A DNA stretch of 64,000 bases from Desulfoluna sp. GTDB lineage: Bacteria; Desulfobacterota; Desulfobacteria; Desulfobacterales; Desulfolunaceae. The notes under the pieces were generated by a model, which made no database searches, had not been told where the DNA came from, and saw nothing but the letters and a program-made list of their open reading frames with translations. The translations under genes were made by a program, and so were the position numbers. Positions 52,415-60,818 of this stretch are shown piece after piece. The stretch's first letter is position 1. Each line of letters opens with the position of its first letter. The DNA lies in contig NZ_JAQYWB010000013.1 in assembly GCF_030145185.1 (NCBI RefSeq), positions 34,587 to 98,586 on the forward strand, in the 5' to 3' direction.

Positions 52415-54826
52415 CTACAGCGTCACAGCACGATCCCCTGAAATCACGATCAGCTGGTCCACTTCTGAAAGCACCGACGCCATGCCTGGGTGGTCATGGG
52501 CCTTGGGATTCATCACGACGCCATCTTCTTGAATAAACCCGAGCACAATACAGGGGACATCTGTGTTGATAATCTCCAGAACAATTTCTTTGTAGGTCTT
52601 TCCGGCATATTTGCCGGGCAAAAAGGGCAGAAAAATCTGGGGAGTTCCTTTTCGGGTGGTGAGGAGCGTGTGAAAGATATCTTTCACGCCGGGTAAGAAA
52701 CAATTCTGGGCAATCAAGTTTTCGGTGATGTCACCCCGGCAGATGACTTCATTGATGATGTGGTTGTCAATATACTGACGGTTTGTCGAGTTAATCAGCT
52801 CCATAATGGTGTGAACGTCAGCATTTATTTCCTCGATGCTCATGGCGATAAGCGCAGACGGGGCATCCGCCAAATCCTCATGCCTGGGGTCGGCAAGAAC
52901 AATCGCCGCCCCGCACTCCCTGATACCTGCCTTTATCAGAATATCACGACGGCATGGGTCCCCTTCAATCACTCGAAAAGAGCCTGCGCTGTCGTCTGGA
53001 TGCCACTCGGGATGAGCCTCCCAAAGCGCCAGGTCTTGGGCAATCAGGGTGATGTGTATGGGGTCAGAGCCCTCGACCGCGAAAAGCTCTTCGACAACCT
53101 GCTTCACATTGGGGTTGCCGTTGCAAATAACGACGGTACGATTTTGTAACCTCGCAAAAGAGTGGGGGTGATGGGTTGACCGAACGTCTCCAAGGTCACG
53201 AGACCGGCCCCGCACTTGATGCCCCAACAATTTCAACAAATGGTTCTTGATCATCCCCCGTTCTTTTTCAAAATGCAAAAGAGGATCCCGATAGGCAATC
53301 ACAGCAAGGCTGTCGCCAGGGGTCAGGCGCGTATCCTTACATTCTGGATTCAGGCAACACGCTTGCCGCAGGTCATTTGATGACGAATCGCTGTTTTTAT
53401 AAATCCCAATGGGCACCATGTCTGTGTCACGGCTTAAAAAATAGTGTTGAGCCTCCTTGAACGTTTTAAAATCCGCCTCCTCGGTGATGGGAATTTTGTA
53501 AAATTCATTGGAATCATGGGAGAAGGTCATGAGCGATCTGTAAATAGTGGTGATCCCAGGATTCAGGACCGCCTGGCTCAGCAGTGTCTCCAGATAGTTT
53601 TGGCTCACGATAAATTCCACGTTTTCCAGAGGTTCCGTATACTTCAGCATGCTTTTATCATTCAGCTGAACCGTCACCGGCAGAGAATGATTCTTCGACA
53701 CGGCAGCAAGGGTGTGCATCAGGGTCTGCTTATCTCGCCGTATGGTTGAAACCCCTGGCACCTCGTCTGAAAGAACAATCGCCCGGTAGGCAGAATCCAG
53801 GCAGGCACATTCCAAAACACCCGGAGACCGATAATCCCCCTGAAGGGCCATGACCTTCTTATAAACGTCATGACTCGTGATTTTCAGTTGGTCTGCATCG
53901 GGGCTGACGATGAGAATGTAATAGAGCCCGTTAAACGCCGCGTGGATTTGATGCAGAATATAATCAAGGTGGGTATTATTTCCGAAAATAACAATGTGAT
54001 TTGAAAGCGCTGTCAGAGAGGGCTTGAGGGTGACCTTTCCCTTGCGTTCAATCTTGTGTACAAGAATGGAGACAATCTCGCCTGTAATCATCCCCACCAC
54101 GCAAATACCTGCAATCAACAGTACGGTCACTTCAATGCGGCCGGCAACCGATAAGGGCTCTTTGTCTTCGATCCCAGAGATCAGAACGATGATAATATTC
54201 CAATAGGATTTAAAATAGTCCGCATAGGGACTCAGTCCGGAGGCAAATTGGGATTCCGTAAAATAGAGAAGATTGGCCCCGAGAATCCAGGCCACAATAT
54301 ACAGACGAAAAAGATTCCCAAGCTGATGAAGGCGGTATTGCTCTCTAAAAGATGCAAACCAGATGCGTAAGTTATTGATACTTTGATGAATCAACGCATC
54401 ATACCGAAATATTTTCAGCAATCGGAGTATCCTGAGGAATCGAATGCCACGTGCAAGACGAAACACCATAAATTTGCTGCTGATCATCAAAACCGCCGGA
54501 AGGATGGCAATCAGATCGATCATGGCATAACGGGTAAAGGGATATTTGATCCGGTCAGGCGCGCAGTACCAGCGGGTCACATATTCAAGTGCAAATAAAG
54601 TCGTAAACGCTAACTCACACGTCCAATAAACACGCCCATATTCCGGCAAAAAATATTCCAGAGGGATGAGAAGACACGAACACAAAATACAGACCATGAT
54701 AAACACATCGACCTGTATGCTCAAAGCCTGGGGAACCGTCCTGCTTTCTTCCTCATAAGGATCCAACAACTCGCGAAGCATCGTTTTTAACAAACGTTGC
54801 TTTGATACAACACTCCTGCCCAACAT
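52415..54826 (-). CDS. Ion channel with tandem RCK (TrkA-N-like) regulatory domains
   Basis: 803 residues from the ATG at 54826; a TTG at 54865 would add 13 residues. The N-terminal 260 residues are a six-helix voltage-gated-type channel: the segment FRLARGIRFLRILRLLKIFR is an Arg-rich S4-like helix. The pore loop SYWNIIIVLISGIEDKEPLS has no TVGYGD filter, so potassium selectivity is doubtful. Two RCK-type Rossmann domains follow (HIVIFGNNTHLDYILHQIH, from about 285; RTVVICNGNPNVKQVVEELF, about 580), as in BK-, MthK- or CASTOR-like channels gated by ions or nucleotides. It sits between two family-3 repeat copies. Confidence 0.82.
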   Translation of the reverse strand: MLGRSVVSKQRLLKTMLRELLDPYEEESRTVPQALSIQVDVFIMVCILCSCLLIPLEYFLPEYGRVYWTCELAFTTLFALEYVTRWYCAPDRIKYPFTRYAMIDLIAILPAVLMISSKFMVFRLARGIRFLRILRLLKIFRYDALIHQSINNLRIWFASFREQYRLHQLGNLFRLYIVAWILGANLLYFTESQFASGLSPYADYFKSYWNIIIVLISGIEDKEPLSVAGRIEVTVLLIAGICVVGMITGEIVSILVHKIERKGKVTLKPSLTALSNHIVIFGNNTHLDYILHQIHAAFNGLYYILIVSPDADQLKITSHDVYKKVMALQGDYRSPGVLECACLDSAYRAIVLSDEVPGVSTIRRDKQTLMHTLAAVSKNHSLPVTVQLNDKSMLKYTEPLENVEFIVSQNYLETLLSQAVLNPGITTIYRSLMTFSHDSNEFYKIPITEEADFKTFKEAQHYFLSRDTDMVPIGIYKNSDSSSNDLRQACCLNPECKDTRLTPGDSLAVIAYRDPLLHFEKERGMIKNHLLKLLGHQVRGRSRDLGDVRSTHHPHSFARLQNRTVVICNGNPNVKQVVEELFAVEGSDPIHITLIAQDLALWEAHPEWHPDDSAGSFRVIEGDPCRRDILIKAGIRECGAAIVLADPRHEDLADAPSALIAMSIEEINADVHTIMELINSTNRQYIDNHIINEVICRGDITENLIAQNCFLPGVKDIFHTLLTTRKGTPQIFLPFLPGKYAGKTYKEIVLEIINTDVPCIVLGFIQEDGVVMNPKAHDHPGMASVLSEVDQLIVISGDRAVTL

Positions 54827-55189
54827 TTTGCAGCCCCCGCAATTTCTTTCATATACCAACCCCAATTCTCGATTTGCCTCCGGTGGCTTTGCCGGGAGCT
54901 AAATTCTTGAAACGTTCAACAAACAGGTCTCGGGAGTGACTCTCTCTCGTTCCCAGGCTCCGCCTGGGAATGCTCCCCGGAGGCTCCGCCTCCAAGCTTG
55001 AAACCCAGCACTCTGTGAGTTTCACTCCTGCGTTACGGCTATTTGTACCGGCAAGGCGGAGCCTTGCACCCGACACGCCCAGGCAGAGCCTGGGAGCGAG
55101 AAAGAATGATAAGATCACGGAGATGGCCGAAACGATGGCTACGGCCGTTTTTCCAGACAATCTCTGCGCGCATGCTTACCCCTTGCCTG
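54827..55189. other. Repeat-filled gap upstream of the ion-channel gene
   Basis: A short repeat GCCTCCGGTGGCTTTGCCGG then GAGCTAAA (54875-54904, compare 63676-63703) and the family-3 copy at 54943-55104. No gene. Confidence 0.45.
54943..55104 (+). repeat. Family-3 hairpin element, copy 2
   Basis: Same order as at 51829-51958 but with a more complete right end: outer arms CTCGTTCCCAGGCTCCGCCT and AGGCAGAGCCTGGGAGCGAG are nearly exact complements, enclosing CCGGAGGCTCCGCCTCC. About 160 bases. Confidence 0.7.
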
Positions 55190-56188
55190 TTAACCGAGTT
55201 GCCCATAATCACGCGCCATCTTTTGGGCCATTTGGCAGATCTCATGACGCAAGCCAACCGGTGCCAGAACGGTTGCATGATCCCCCCACCCCATGACCCA
55301 TCGCCGGATTTCTTCCGTACCGGCCACGGTCAACTCGTAATGAATGGAGCCATCCTCGAACTCTGTGATCCTTTGGGAGGGATGCCAGACCCTCTCTTTA
55401 ATCAAATTGGCAACTTCGCTGTCAAACCTGATTTTAACCTGTGTTTCCACGCCTTGATAAATGCCAAACGATGCCTCCATGAATTCATCCAGGTTGAAGT
55501 CGTCGGGGATGGTATACGTCTCCGGTAAAACAATCAGCTGATGGATACGTTTTACGTTGAAAATTCGGACCTCCAGGCGCAGCTCACAATAGCCGATCAT
55601 ATAGATCTCCCCTTCGGAAAGCCAGAGGGTATAAGGCGCTACACGCCTTTGGGTTTCAGCTTTCCGGCTCATTGTATAATAAGCCATATCAACAAACCGT
55701 TTGGATTGAATCGCCCCCTCCAGTTGATTCACCACCACCTGAGCATTCGCATCCAATTGACCATAAGAGTGCTTAAATGAAAGCATTGGAACAGGGCCAC
55801 TCTGCTCCAGATAATCATAAAAACTCTCATGGATCCCAGCCTTGATTTTGGTAAACAGGGAGTTCAATTCTTTATAAATGGAGGTCCCCTTCAAATCGGA
55901 CACCCTATCCCGGGACAGGTAAAGGGCAATAAGCTCTTCAACCTTGAAAGGCACGGCAAGGGGATTTCTGGCATGTTCCATGACAGACCAATACTGGGCA
56001 CCATTAATGGTTTCACAACAAAGGGGAAACCCCGCAGCCTCCAGATCCTGAATATCCCGGTAAACACTCCGCTTATCGCATGAGAGCTCCAGCATCTGAT
56101 GGAGTTCCCCCACCGTCTTTCCCGTTCTCGCAGTCAGCAGTGCCTGAATAACCGTCCACTGCCTGGCCATTTGATTTCCTCTTGCCAT
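55190..56188 (-). CDS. WYL-domain transcriptional regulator, divergent from Zorya
   Basis: 332 residues from the ATG at 56188; later ATG 56170 has a better ribosome site (AGAGGA), and 56212 is also open. The N-terminal helix-turn-helix (TVGELHQMLELSCDKRSVYR) is followed by a WYL domain with VDMAYYTMSRKAETQRRVAP, LWLSEGEIYMIGYCELR and a C-terminal WCX-like extension (QVKIRFDSEVANLIKERVWH). WYL regulators of this type (BrxR/CapW group) often sit beside phage-defence operons, sense a nucleic-acid or nucleotide ligand and repress the system. Here it is divergent from zorA across about 310 bases, which suits that role. Direct control is an inference. Confidence 0.85.
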   Translation of the reverse strand: MARGNQMARQWTVIQALLTARTGKTVGELHQMLELSCDKRSVYRDIQDLEAAGFPLCCETINGAQYWSVMEHARNPLAVPFKVEELIALYLSRDRVSDLKGTSIYKELNSLFTKIKAGIHESFYDYLEQSGPVPMLSFKHSYGQLDANAQVVVNQLEGAIQSKRFVDMAYYTMSRKAETQRRVAPYTLWLSEGEIYMIGYCELRLEVRIFNVKRIHQLIVLPETYTIPDDFNLDEFMEASFGIYQGVETQVKIRFDSEVANLIKERVWHPSQRITEFEDGSIHYELTVAGTEEIRRWVMGWGDHATVLAPVGLRHEICQMAQKMARDYGQLG

Positions 56189-56501
56189 AACTTGTTCCCC
56201 ATCAGTCCACATATGTTGGAGGTGTAAAGTTTTAAAGGCATCTCTACAACACCGGCATTAATTTTAAAACAGTATTATTATACGGTAATGGCCAAACATC
56301 ATCTTAGATCCACTATTTACAGGCATTCTGATGTTTGCATTCTTGATGGGTTAAAGGTAACTTTTCTGTTTTTAACTGGAAAAGGCAGAAGTATTCTATT
56401 AAGTTTTGCGGCGAAATCTAATGGTGAGTATTCAGATTAAACGGACATGGATACCTGATTCAGGTTTGAGCAGATATTTATATGAATATCTAAATTAATA
56501 A
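56189..56501 (+). promoter_or_regulatory. Divergent control region between WYL regulator and zorA
   Basis: AT-rich. An inverted pair GTTTTAAA (56228-56235) and TTTAAAAC (56262-56269) could be a WYL operator. A possible zorA promoter is TTGCAT (56335-56340), 17 bases, TAACTT (56358-56363). A purine-rich stretch follows. None is certain. Confidence 0.35.
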
Positions 56502-58895
56502 ATGACATTTACCCGTAAGGTGGTTGGTGTGCATGATTATATGACGCGTTTAGTGGGCGTTATTCCCTCCGGAGAGATGTCATGGCTTATAGATTGGAGC
56601 AAGATGAGTACTATAAATCAGGCCATTATTGCTGGATTCATTCTTTTTGGGGTCGTAAGCTCTCTGTGGTTTATATCCTGTTACCTTCGTCGCTGGAGGA
56701 GCCTCTCCTGCGCATTCAAAAAAATAACGAATTCGATGGAAGATCCTTACCAACTGGATGAATGTCGGGCTGATCTCTTTGGAAACCCCTCCTGGGCAGC
56801 TCAGCCCTTTAAGGCTTATACCCGGGCCTGGGAAGCCGCATGCCCAAGGGAAGGAAACAAAGCCGCGTTTCCCGTTTCGCTTATGGACTACCTCTCACCG
56901 CAACGTGTGGTTGAAAGCTGCTGTTACCATAAGCTTGCATTGGCTTTGCCGGGCATCTTTGTATCATTAGGCATTTTTGGTACTTTTTTCGGTGTGATGT
57001 GTGGCATTAGCAAGATTAACCCCGGAAATGTCGAAGGGCTCAGCCAGGAAATTTTTGTTCTTATCGCAGGATTGAAGGTCGCTTTCATAACATCCCTGAT
57101 AGGAATCTGCTTCTCGGTCTCTTTTACGCTGGCACACCGCCTGGTAGTGGAGTGGATTTCAAGGTCCTATATAAAACTAAATGATCTGTGTTTTCACACA
57201 TTGTACCCATGTGAGACGGAAGAGTCTTCTTCGCTTTTGCTCATGGAGCAGCTTGACCAGGTGAATCAGGGCATCAAAACTATGGCCACGGATTTAGCAA
57301 CGCAGCTAAGTGACTCATTGGGACCGGCCATCGGTTCAGCCTTGGGGGAGCATGTGGTTCCTGCCATTCAAGCCATGATGAAGGGGATGGGGGAAAATTC
57401 CCAGCAGGTCAAGGTGCACAATGAAAAGGTGGCCGACCTGATAGAGCAATCCCTCGGTGGCCTTGGTGATATATTGTCCGAGCACCTTGATGACGCTCAA
57501 AAGCGACAAACAGAGGTTATGGATGGGGTGCTCAAAGAGTACGTTGAAAACATGAATCATACCTTTAAGGATCTGTTCGAAGAGATGGGAAGTGTCGTCA
57601 GGGAGACCATGCAGGCCCAAAAACATATTCATGAGGGGATGATTGATTTCAGCAGCTTTGTTCGTGACAATTTCGATCAACAGGAACAGCTGATTGAGAG
57701 CACAACCAAGGCTGCCAACGTGATGGTCAATACCCTCGGACAATTTGAGCTGATTACGACCTCCGTAGAATCCACGGCCAAGAGCCTTGAGCACACGGGT
57801 GACGTCGTCGATCGGGCTGCAGGAAAAACAAAAGAGATCTACGAGGCTGTGGAAAGTGCCGCACAGGTGGCCGTGGATCGAGTAAATGCCATGCAGGAGT
57901 CCATGGATGAGACGTGGGAAACCATGTCAAAGCGCACCGAAGATCTCTTGGGTGGTATGGAAAAACTCTTTTCCGGGCAGGTGACGCGTTTTCACGAGAG
58001 CCTTGAAAAAACCATTGGGGAGTTGGGCCGGACCATCAACGAATCGGCAGGTGGCATGGCTGAGGCTTGGGAAAGCATTCACAAGCACGCTGATGACCTG
58101 GTCACCACCCTCGCAGGCACAACCCGCGAATTCAGTGAAAATGTCGGTGGAAGCTTAACGCGTGGCCTGGAAATTTTCGATCAGAAAGTGGCAGAGGTTG
58201 TGGAGCGCTTCAGCGGGACCCTCCATGAGACAAAAGAGAGCATTAACCTTCTTGCCCCTACCCTCGATAAATTGAACCAGGGGATATCCGGCATGCAGGA
58301 AGAGATGGGAACCCAAAAAGACGTCCTGGGTCGGCTTGTTCAAATTTCTGAGATGTCGGTTGTACCGAGTGTGGAAAAATCCTACGAAGCGGCAAAGCTG
58401 CTGTCGGAGGGTACTGTGGCAATATCCCATGCCTGCAATGAGTTGATGGGTTGGGTTGAGGCCCAAGAGGGATTTGTCCACAACCTTCAGGCAGCCATTG
58501 AAGATGAAAAGAAAGAGCACGTGATTGCCCTGGGGGACATGCTGCAACGTTTTGCCGGAGAGATAAACCCTGTGTTGAAAGAACGCATGGCCGTAGACGA
58601 ACAAATACTTGAAGCGATGAACCAAATGGCCTCAGGGGATAAGCAGGTCGTTCGCCATTTGGAAATACAAGGTGGCCACTTAAAAGGACTTGATACCAAG
58701 ATAGAAAATTGGGGTTCCAAAGGAGAGGTGGCGCTTGGAGGTTATCTATCAAGCGTTAAAGAGACCCACAAAGAGATCAACGCTCAGGGGAGCCGCCTGG
58801 AAGAATCTTTTACAACGTTTTCAGGCTTGCTCGAAAAAGCAATTCTGGACGGAGAGAACAGAAGCCGATTTTCCTTTTTTGGGGGAAATAAATGA
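56502..58895 (+). CDS. zorA: ZorA: MotA/TolQ/ExbB-like motor protein with long coiled-coil tail
   Basis: 797 residues from 56502; 56577 and 56604 are alternative ATGs, the last having GGAG four bases upstream and starting MSTINQAIIAGFILFG. Three membrane segments occur: AIIAGFILFGVVSSLWFISC, KLALALPGIFVSLGIFGTFF and IFVLIAGLKVAFITSLIGIC. The last two form the MotA/TolQ/ExbB proton-channel domain. From about residue 245 the protein is a very long helical, coiled-coil tail, as in ZorA, where the tail hangs into the cytoplasm. With ZorB it would form a proton-driven motor in the inner membrane that senses phage entry. It overlaps zorB by four bases (ATGA). Confidence 0.87.
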   Translation: MTFTRKVVGVHDYMTRLVGVIPSGEMSWLIDWSKMSTINQAIIAGFILFGVVSSLWFISCYLRRWRSLSCAFKKITNSMEDPYQLDECRADLFGNPSWAAQPFKAYTRAWEAACPREGNKAAFPVSLMDYLSPQRVVESCCYHKLALALPGIFVSLGIFGTFFGVMCGISKINPGNVEGLSQEIFVLIAGLKVAFITSLIGICFSVSFTLAHRLVVEWISRSYIKLNDLCFHTLYPCETEESSSLLLMEQLDQVNQGIKTMATDLATQLSDSLGPAIGSALGEHVVPAIQAMMKGMGENSQQVKVHNEKVADLIEQSLGGLGDILSEHLDDAQKRQTEVMDGVLKEYVENMNHTFKDLFEEMGSVVRETMQAQKHIHEGMIDFSSFVRDNFDQQEQLIESTTKAANVMVNTLGQFELITTSVESTAKSLEHTGDVVDRAAGKTKEIYEAVESAAQVAVDRVNAMQESMDETWETMSKRTEDLLGGMEKLFSGQVTRFHESLEKTIGELGRTINESAGGMAEAWESIHKHADDLVTTLAGTTREFSENVGGSLTRGLEIFDQKVAEVVERFSGTLHETKESINLLAPTLDKLNQGISGMQEEMGTQKDVLGRLVQISEMSVVPSVEKSYEAAKLLSEGTVAISHACNELMGWVEAQEGFVHNLQAAIEDEKKEHVIALGDMLQRFAGEINPVLKERMAVDEQILEAMNQMASGDKQVVRHLEIQGGHLKGLDTKIENWGSKGEVALGGYLSSVKETHKEINAQGSRLEESFTTFSGLLEKAILDGENRSRFSFFGGNK

Positions 58896-59596
58896 TCCGA
58901 TTCAAGAAACGTCAGAGCATTTCAGACAATGACAACGATTACCAATCTGAAGGGTATTGGGCATCATACAGTGACTTGATGGCAGCGTTGTTGATGATTT
59001 TTGCACTGACGACCGTGGCTGCCATTGTTGATATTGGAAGTCGGGTTGACGAGTCGACTCAGGTGCTTGAGGAGTGGGACAAGGTGGTGAAAACCATCAG
59101 CTCTTACAAAGGGTTTGAATCCATTGAAGGGGTAACCATCGATGCCGACACAGGAGCCCTTGTGATCAGTAATGACAGCCTCCGCTTTGGCTTTGGATCT
59201 GTTGAAGTCAGCGAAGCGGGGAAATCGGTGCTCCAGTCCGTTGTGCCTATGTACATGGCCCTGGTTTATAAAAATCCTGAACTACTCAAAAGAATCGAGG
59301 CCATTGAGGTGTCCGGTCACACGGATCGTATGGATTTAAGGGGTGGCAACCCGTATCTTTCGCGAGAGCGAGCTGGGCAGGTACTGAAATTTTTAATGGG
59401 TGACCCAGCCATGGGCCCCTATCTGGATACATGGAAGACCAAGGCTGTGGCAGCCGGGTATTCAGCGATACGGTTTCCTGAACAGTGTGAAGAGGATCGT
59501 TGTGCCATGGCCCGGCGTGTTGAGATCACCATTCTCTTAAATGAAAGAGAGATGCTCCAGAACTTCCTGCAAACCCTGAGGCACATCATACGGTAG
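58892..59596 (+). CDS. zorB: ZorB: MotB/OmpA-like peptidoglycan-anchored stator subunit
   Basis: 234 residues. A single N-terminal membrane helix SYSDLMAALLMIFALTTVAA carries Asp28, the proton-binding residue of MotB-type stators. A short linker follows, then an OmpA-like peptidoglycan-binding domain with IEVSGHTDRMDLRGGNPYLS and SRERAGQVLKFLM. The start codon overlaps the zorA stop, implying translational coupling and a fixed ZorA:ZorB ratio; the published Zorya complex has five ZorA to two ZorB. Its length fits a small ZorB. Anchoring to the cell wall would hold the motor while ZorA rotates. Confidence 0.88.
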   Translation: MIRFKKRQSISDNDNDYQSEGYWASYSDLMAALLMIFALTTVAAIVDIGSRVDESTQVLEEWDKVVKTISSYKGFESIEGVTIDADTGALVISNDSLRFGFGSVEVSEAGKSVLQSVVPMYMALVYKNPELLKRIEAIEVSGHTDRMDLRGGNPYLSRERAGQVLKFLMGDPAMGPYLDTWKTKAVAAGYSAIRFPEQCEEDRCAMARRVEITILLNEREMLQNFLQTLRHIIR

Positions 59597-59602
59597 GTCC
59601 TG

Positions 59603-60787
59603 ATGATCAAGGTTCAGTTTACACACATCGATAGGGTTGTTGAAAAGGTAAGGGCCACTCATCTGCGTCGCGGGGTTCAGATTGGAGCTGTAGATGAAGG
59701 GCTCCTTGCGAACGTCCGCAGGCAGCTGGAGGCCTGTGAGAATGAACACCTGATGGCCCTGGCATTCTCTTTTCAAATAGTGGAGCTGGCTGCCTGCGTG
59801 AGCATCGCCGCCCTGAAAACAAACAGTGACCTTATGGACAAGGCTTGCTCCGTAATCACGCACCGGCCTTTGACGGAGGTGCTCTGGTACGGAGTCAAAA
59901 AACTAATCGAGAACTACCCCAACCCTTCTCTTGAGGCCGTTTTTCATAATCTTATTCGGGACGGGCGTTTTTGTCTGGGCTCTATCCCAGAGGATTTACC
60001 ATCTCGTATTGATGCATGGTTTGAGGCCCCTGACTTGGCCCAGGGAGCATTGAATGAATACGCGCAACGCGATGAAGGCGAGTTGGTCTATTTTATGAAC
60101 CGCGTGAACATCATCATATACCCTCAAATGCGAGAGGCGTTATGGGATGCCCTTCTGTCCAAAGGCAACAAAAAGCTTCTGCTCAGACAAAAACCCAAAG
60201 AAATCCTTTCAAAAATGGAAGGTGCTGTCCAAACCGATGCCTTGGGGCGATGGGCTCGAAACTACCTGATTGCCTTAGAAGACCTTCCCGACTGGGATGA
60301 AACCATTCTCCTGTTGATAAAAAACCGTTTTGGAATTCCAAAATTCGGAAAAAATGCTGTGGAAGGCCCCTTCTGGAAAAAGGTGCCCACCAACATTAAA
60401 GAACGCTTTTACCACTGGTGCATCGGACTTCAGATCGAAGACTTTTTCGACGGAAACCGGGCCCAATTCTGGAAAAAGTTTTACAAGAGTCACCATATTA
60501 TTGACGTCAAGAGCATTCTCGGGAACGAAGGCTTTATGCTGCGTTTTGCACATTTTGGTGTGGTTGAATTTAAAAGCACAGGCAATGCTGCCTATGTCTA
60601 CCCTTCAACTCATTTCGAAGAGCTATGGGCTGGATCTGCATTTAAAAACTGGGCTGGAGAGTTTAAAGACAAATCCATGACACTGCGAAACTCGGGTTTA
60701 AAAGAGGGTAGAATTCTTCATGGAAAAGGTTGGCAGGAGATATACGGTCAGGTCATTCGAAGCTTGATCAAACATACTGTCCGATAA
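59603..60787 (+). CDS. zorC: ZorC: EH-signature-type Zorya effector component
   Basis: 394 residues, six bases after zorB. No enzymatic motif is visible. The C-terminal third (GNRAQFWKKFYKSHHIIDVK; LRFAHFGVVEFKSTGNAAYV; HFEELWAGSAFKNWAGEFKD) resembles the EH_signature domain that marks ZorC. The N-terminal half is helical. ZorC is reported to bind DNA and to be needed for defence, probably recruiting or activating ZorD. The protein seems shorter than the E. coli example as I recall it. The assignment leans on its position between zorB and zorD and on the RFxxFGxVEF-like block. Confidence 0.78.
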   Translation: MIKVQFTHIDRVVEKVRATHLRRGVQIGAVDEGLLANVRRQLEACENEHLMALAFSFQIVELAACVSIAALKTNSDLMDKACSVITHRPLTEVLWYGVKKLIENYPNPSLEAVFHNLIRDGRFCLGSIPEDLPSRIDAWFEAPDLAQGALNEYAQRDEGELVYFMNRVNIIIYPQMREALWDALLSKGNKKLLLRQKPKEILSKMEGAVQTDALGRWARNYLIALEDLPDWDETILLLIKNRFGIPKFGKNAVEGPFWKKVPTNIKERFYHWCIGLQIEDFFDGNRAQFWKKFYKSHHIIDVKSILGNEGFMLRFAHFGVVEFKSTGNAAYVYPSTHFEELWAGSAFKNWAGEFKDKSMTLRNSGLKEGRILHGKGWQEIYGQVIRSLIKHTVR

Positions 60788-60818
60788 ATCACGATGACTC
60801 ATAACAAGCGGTACGTAT

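Noticed and set aside
56502..60787. Flagellar motor stator pair (motA/motB) or a Tol/Exb system
   Set aside because: The very long coiled-coil tail of the first protein, the following ZorC- and SNF2-type genes and the absence of flagellar or tol/ton genes fit Zorya instead.
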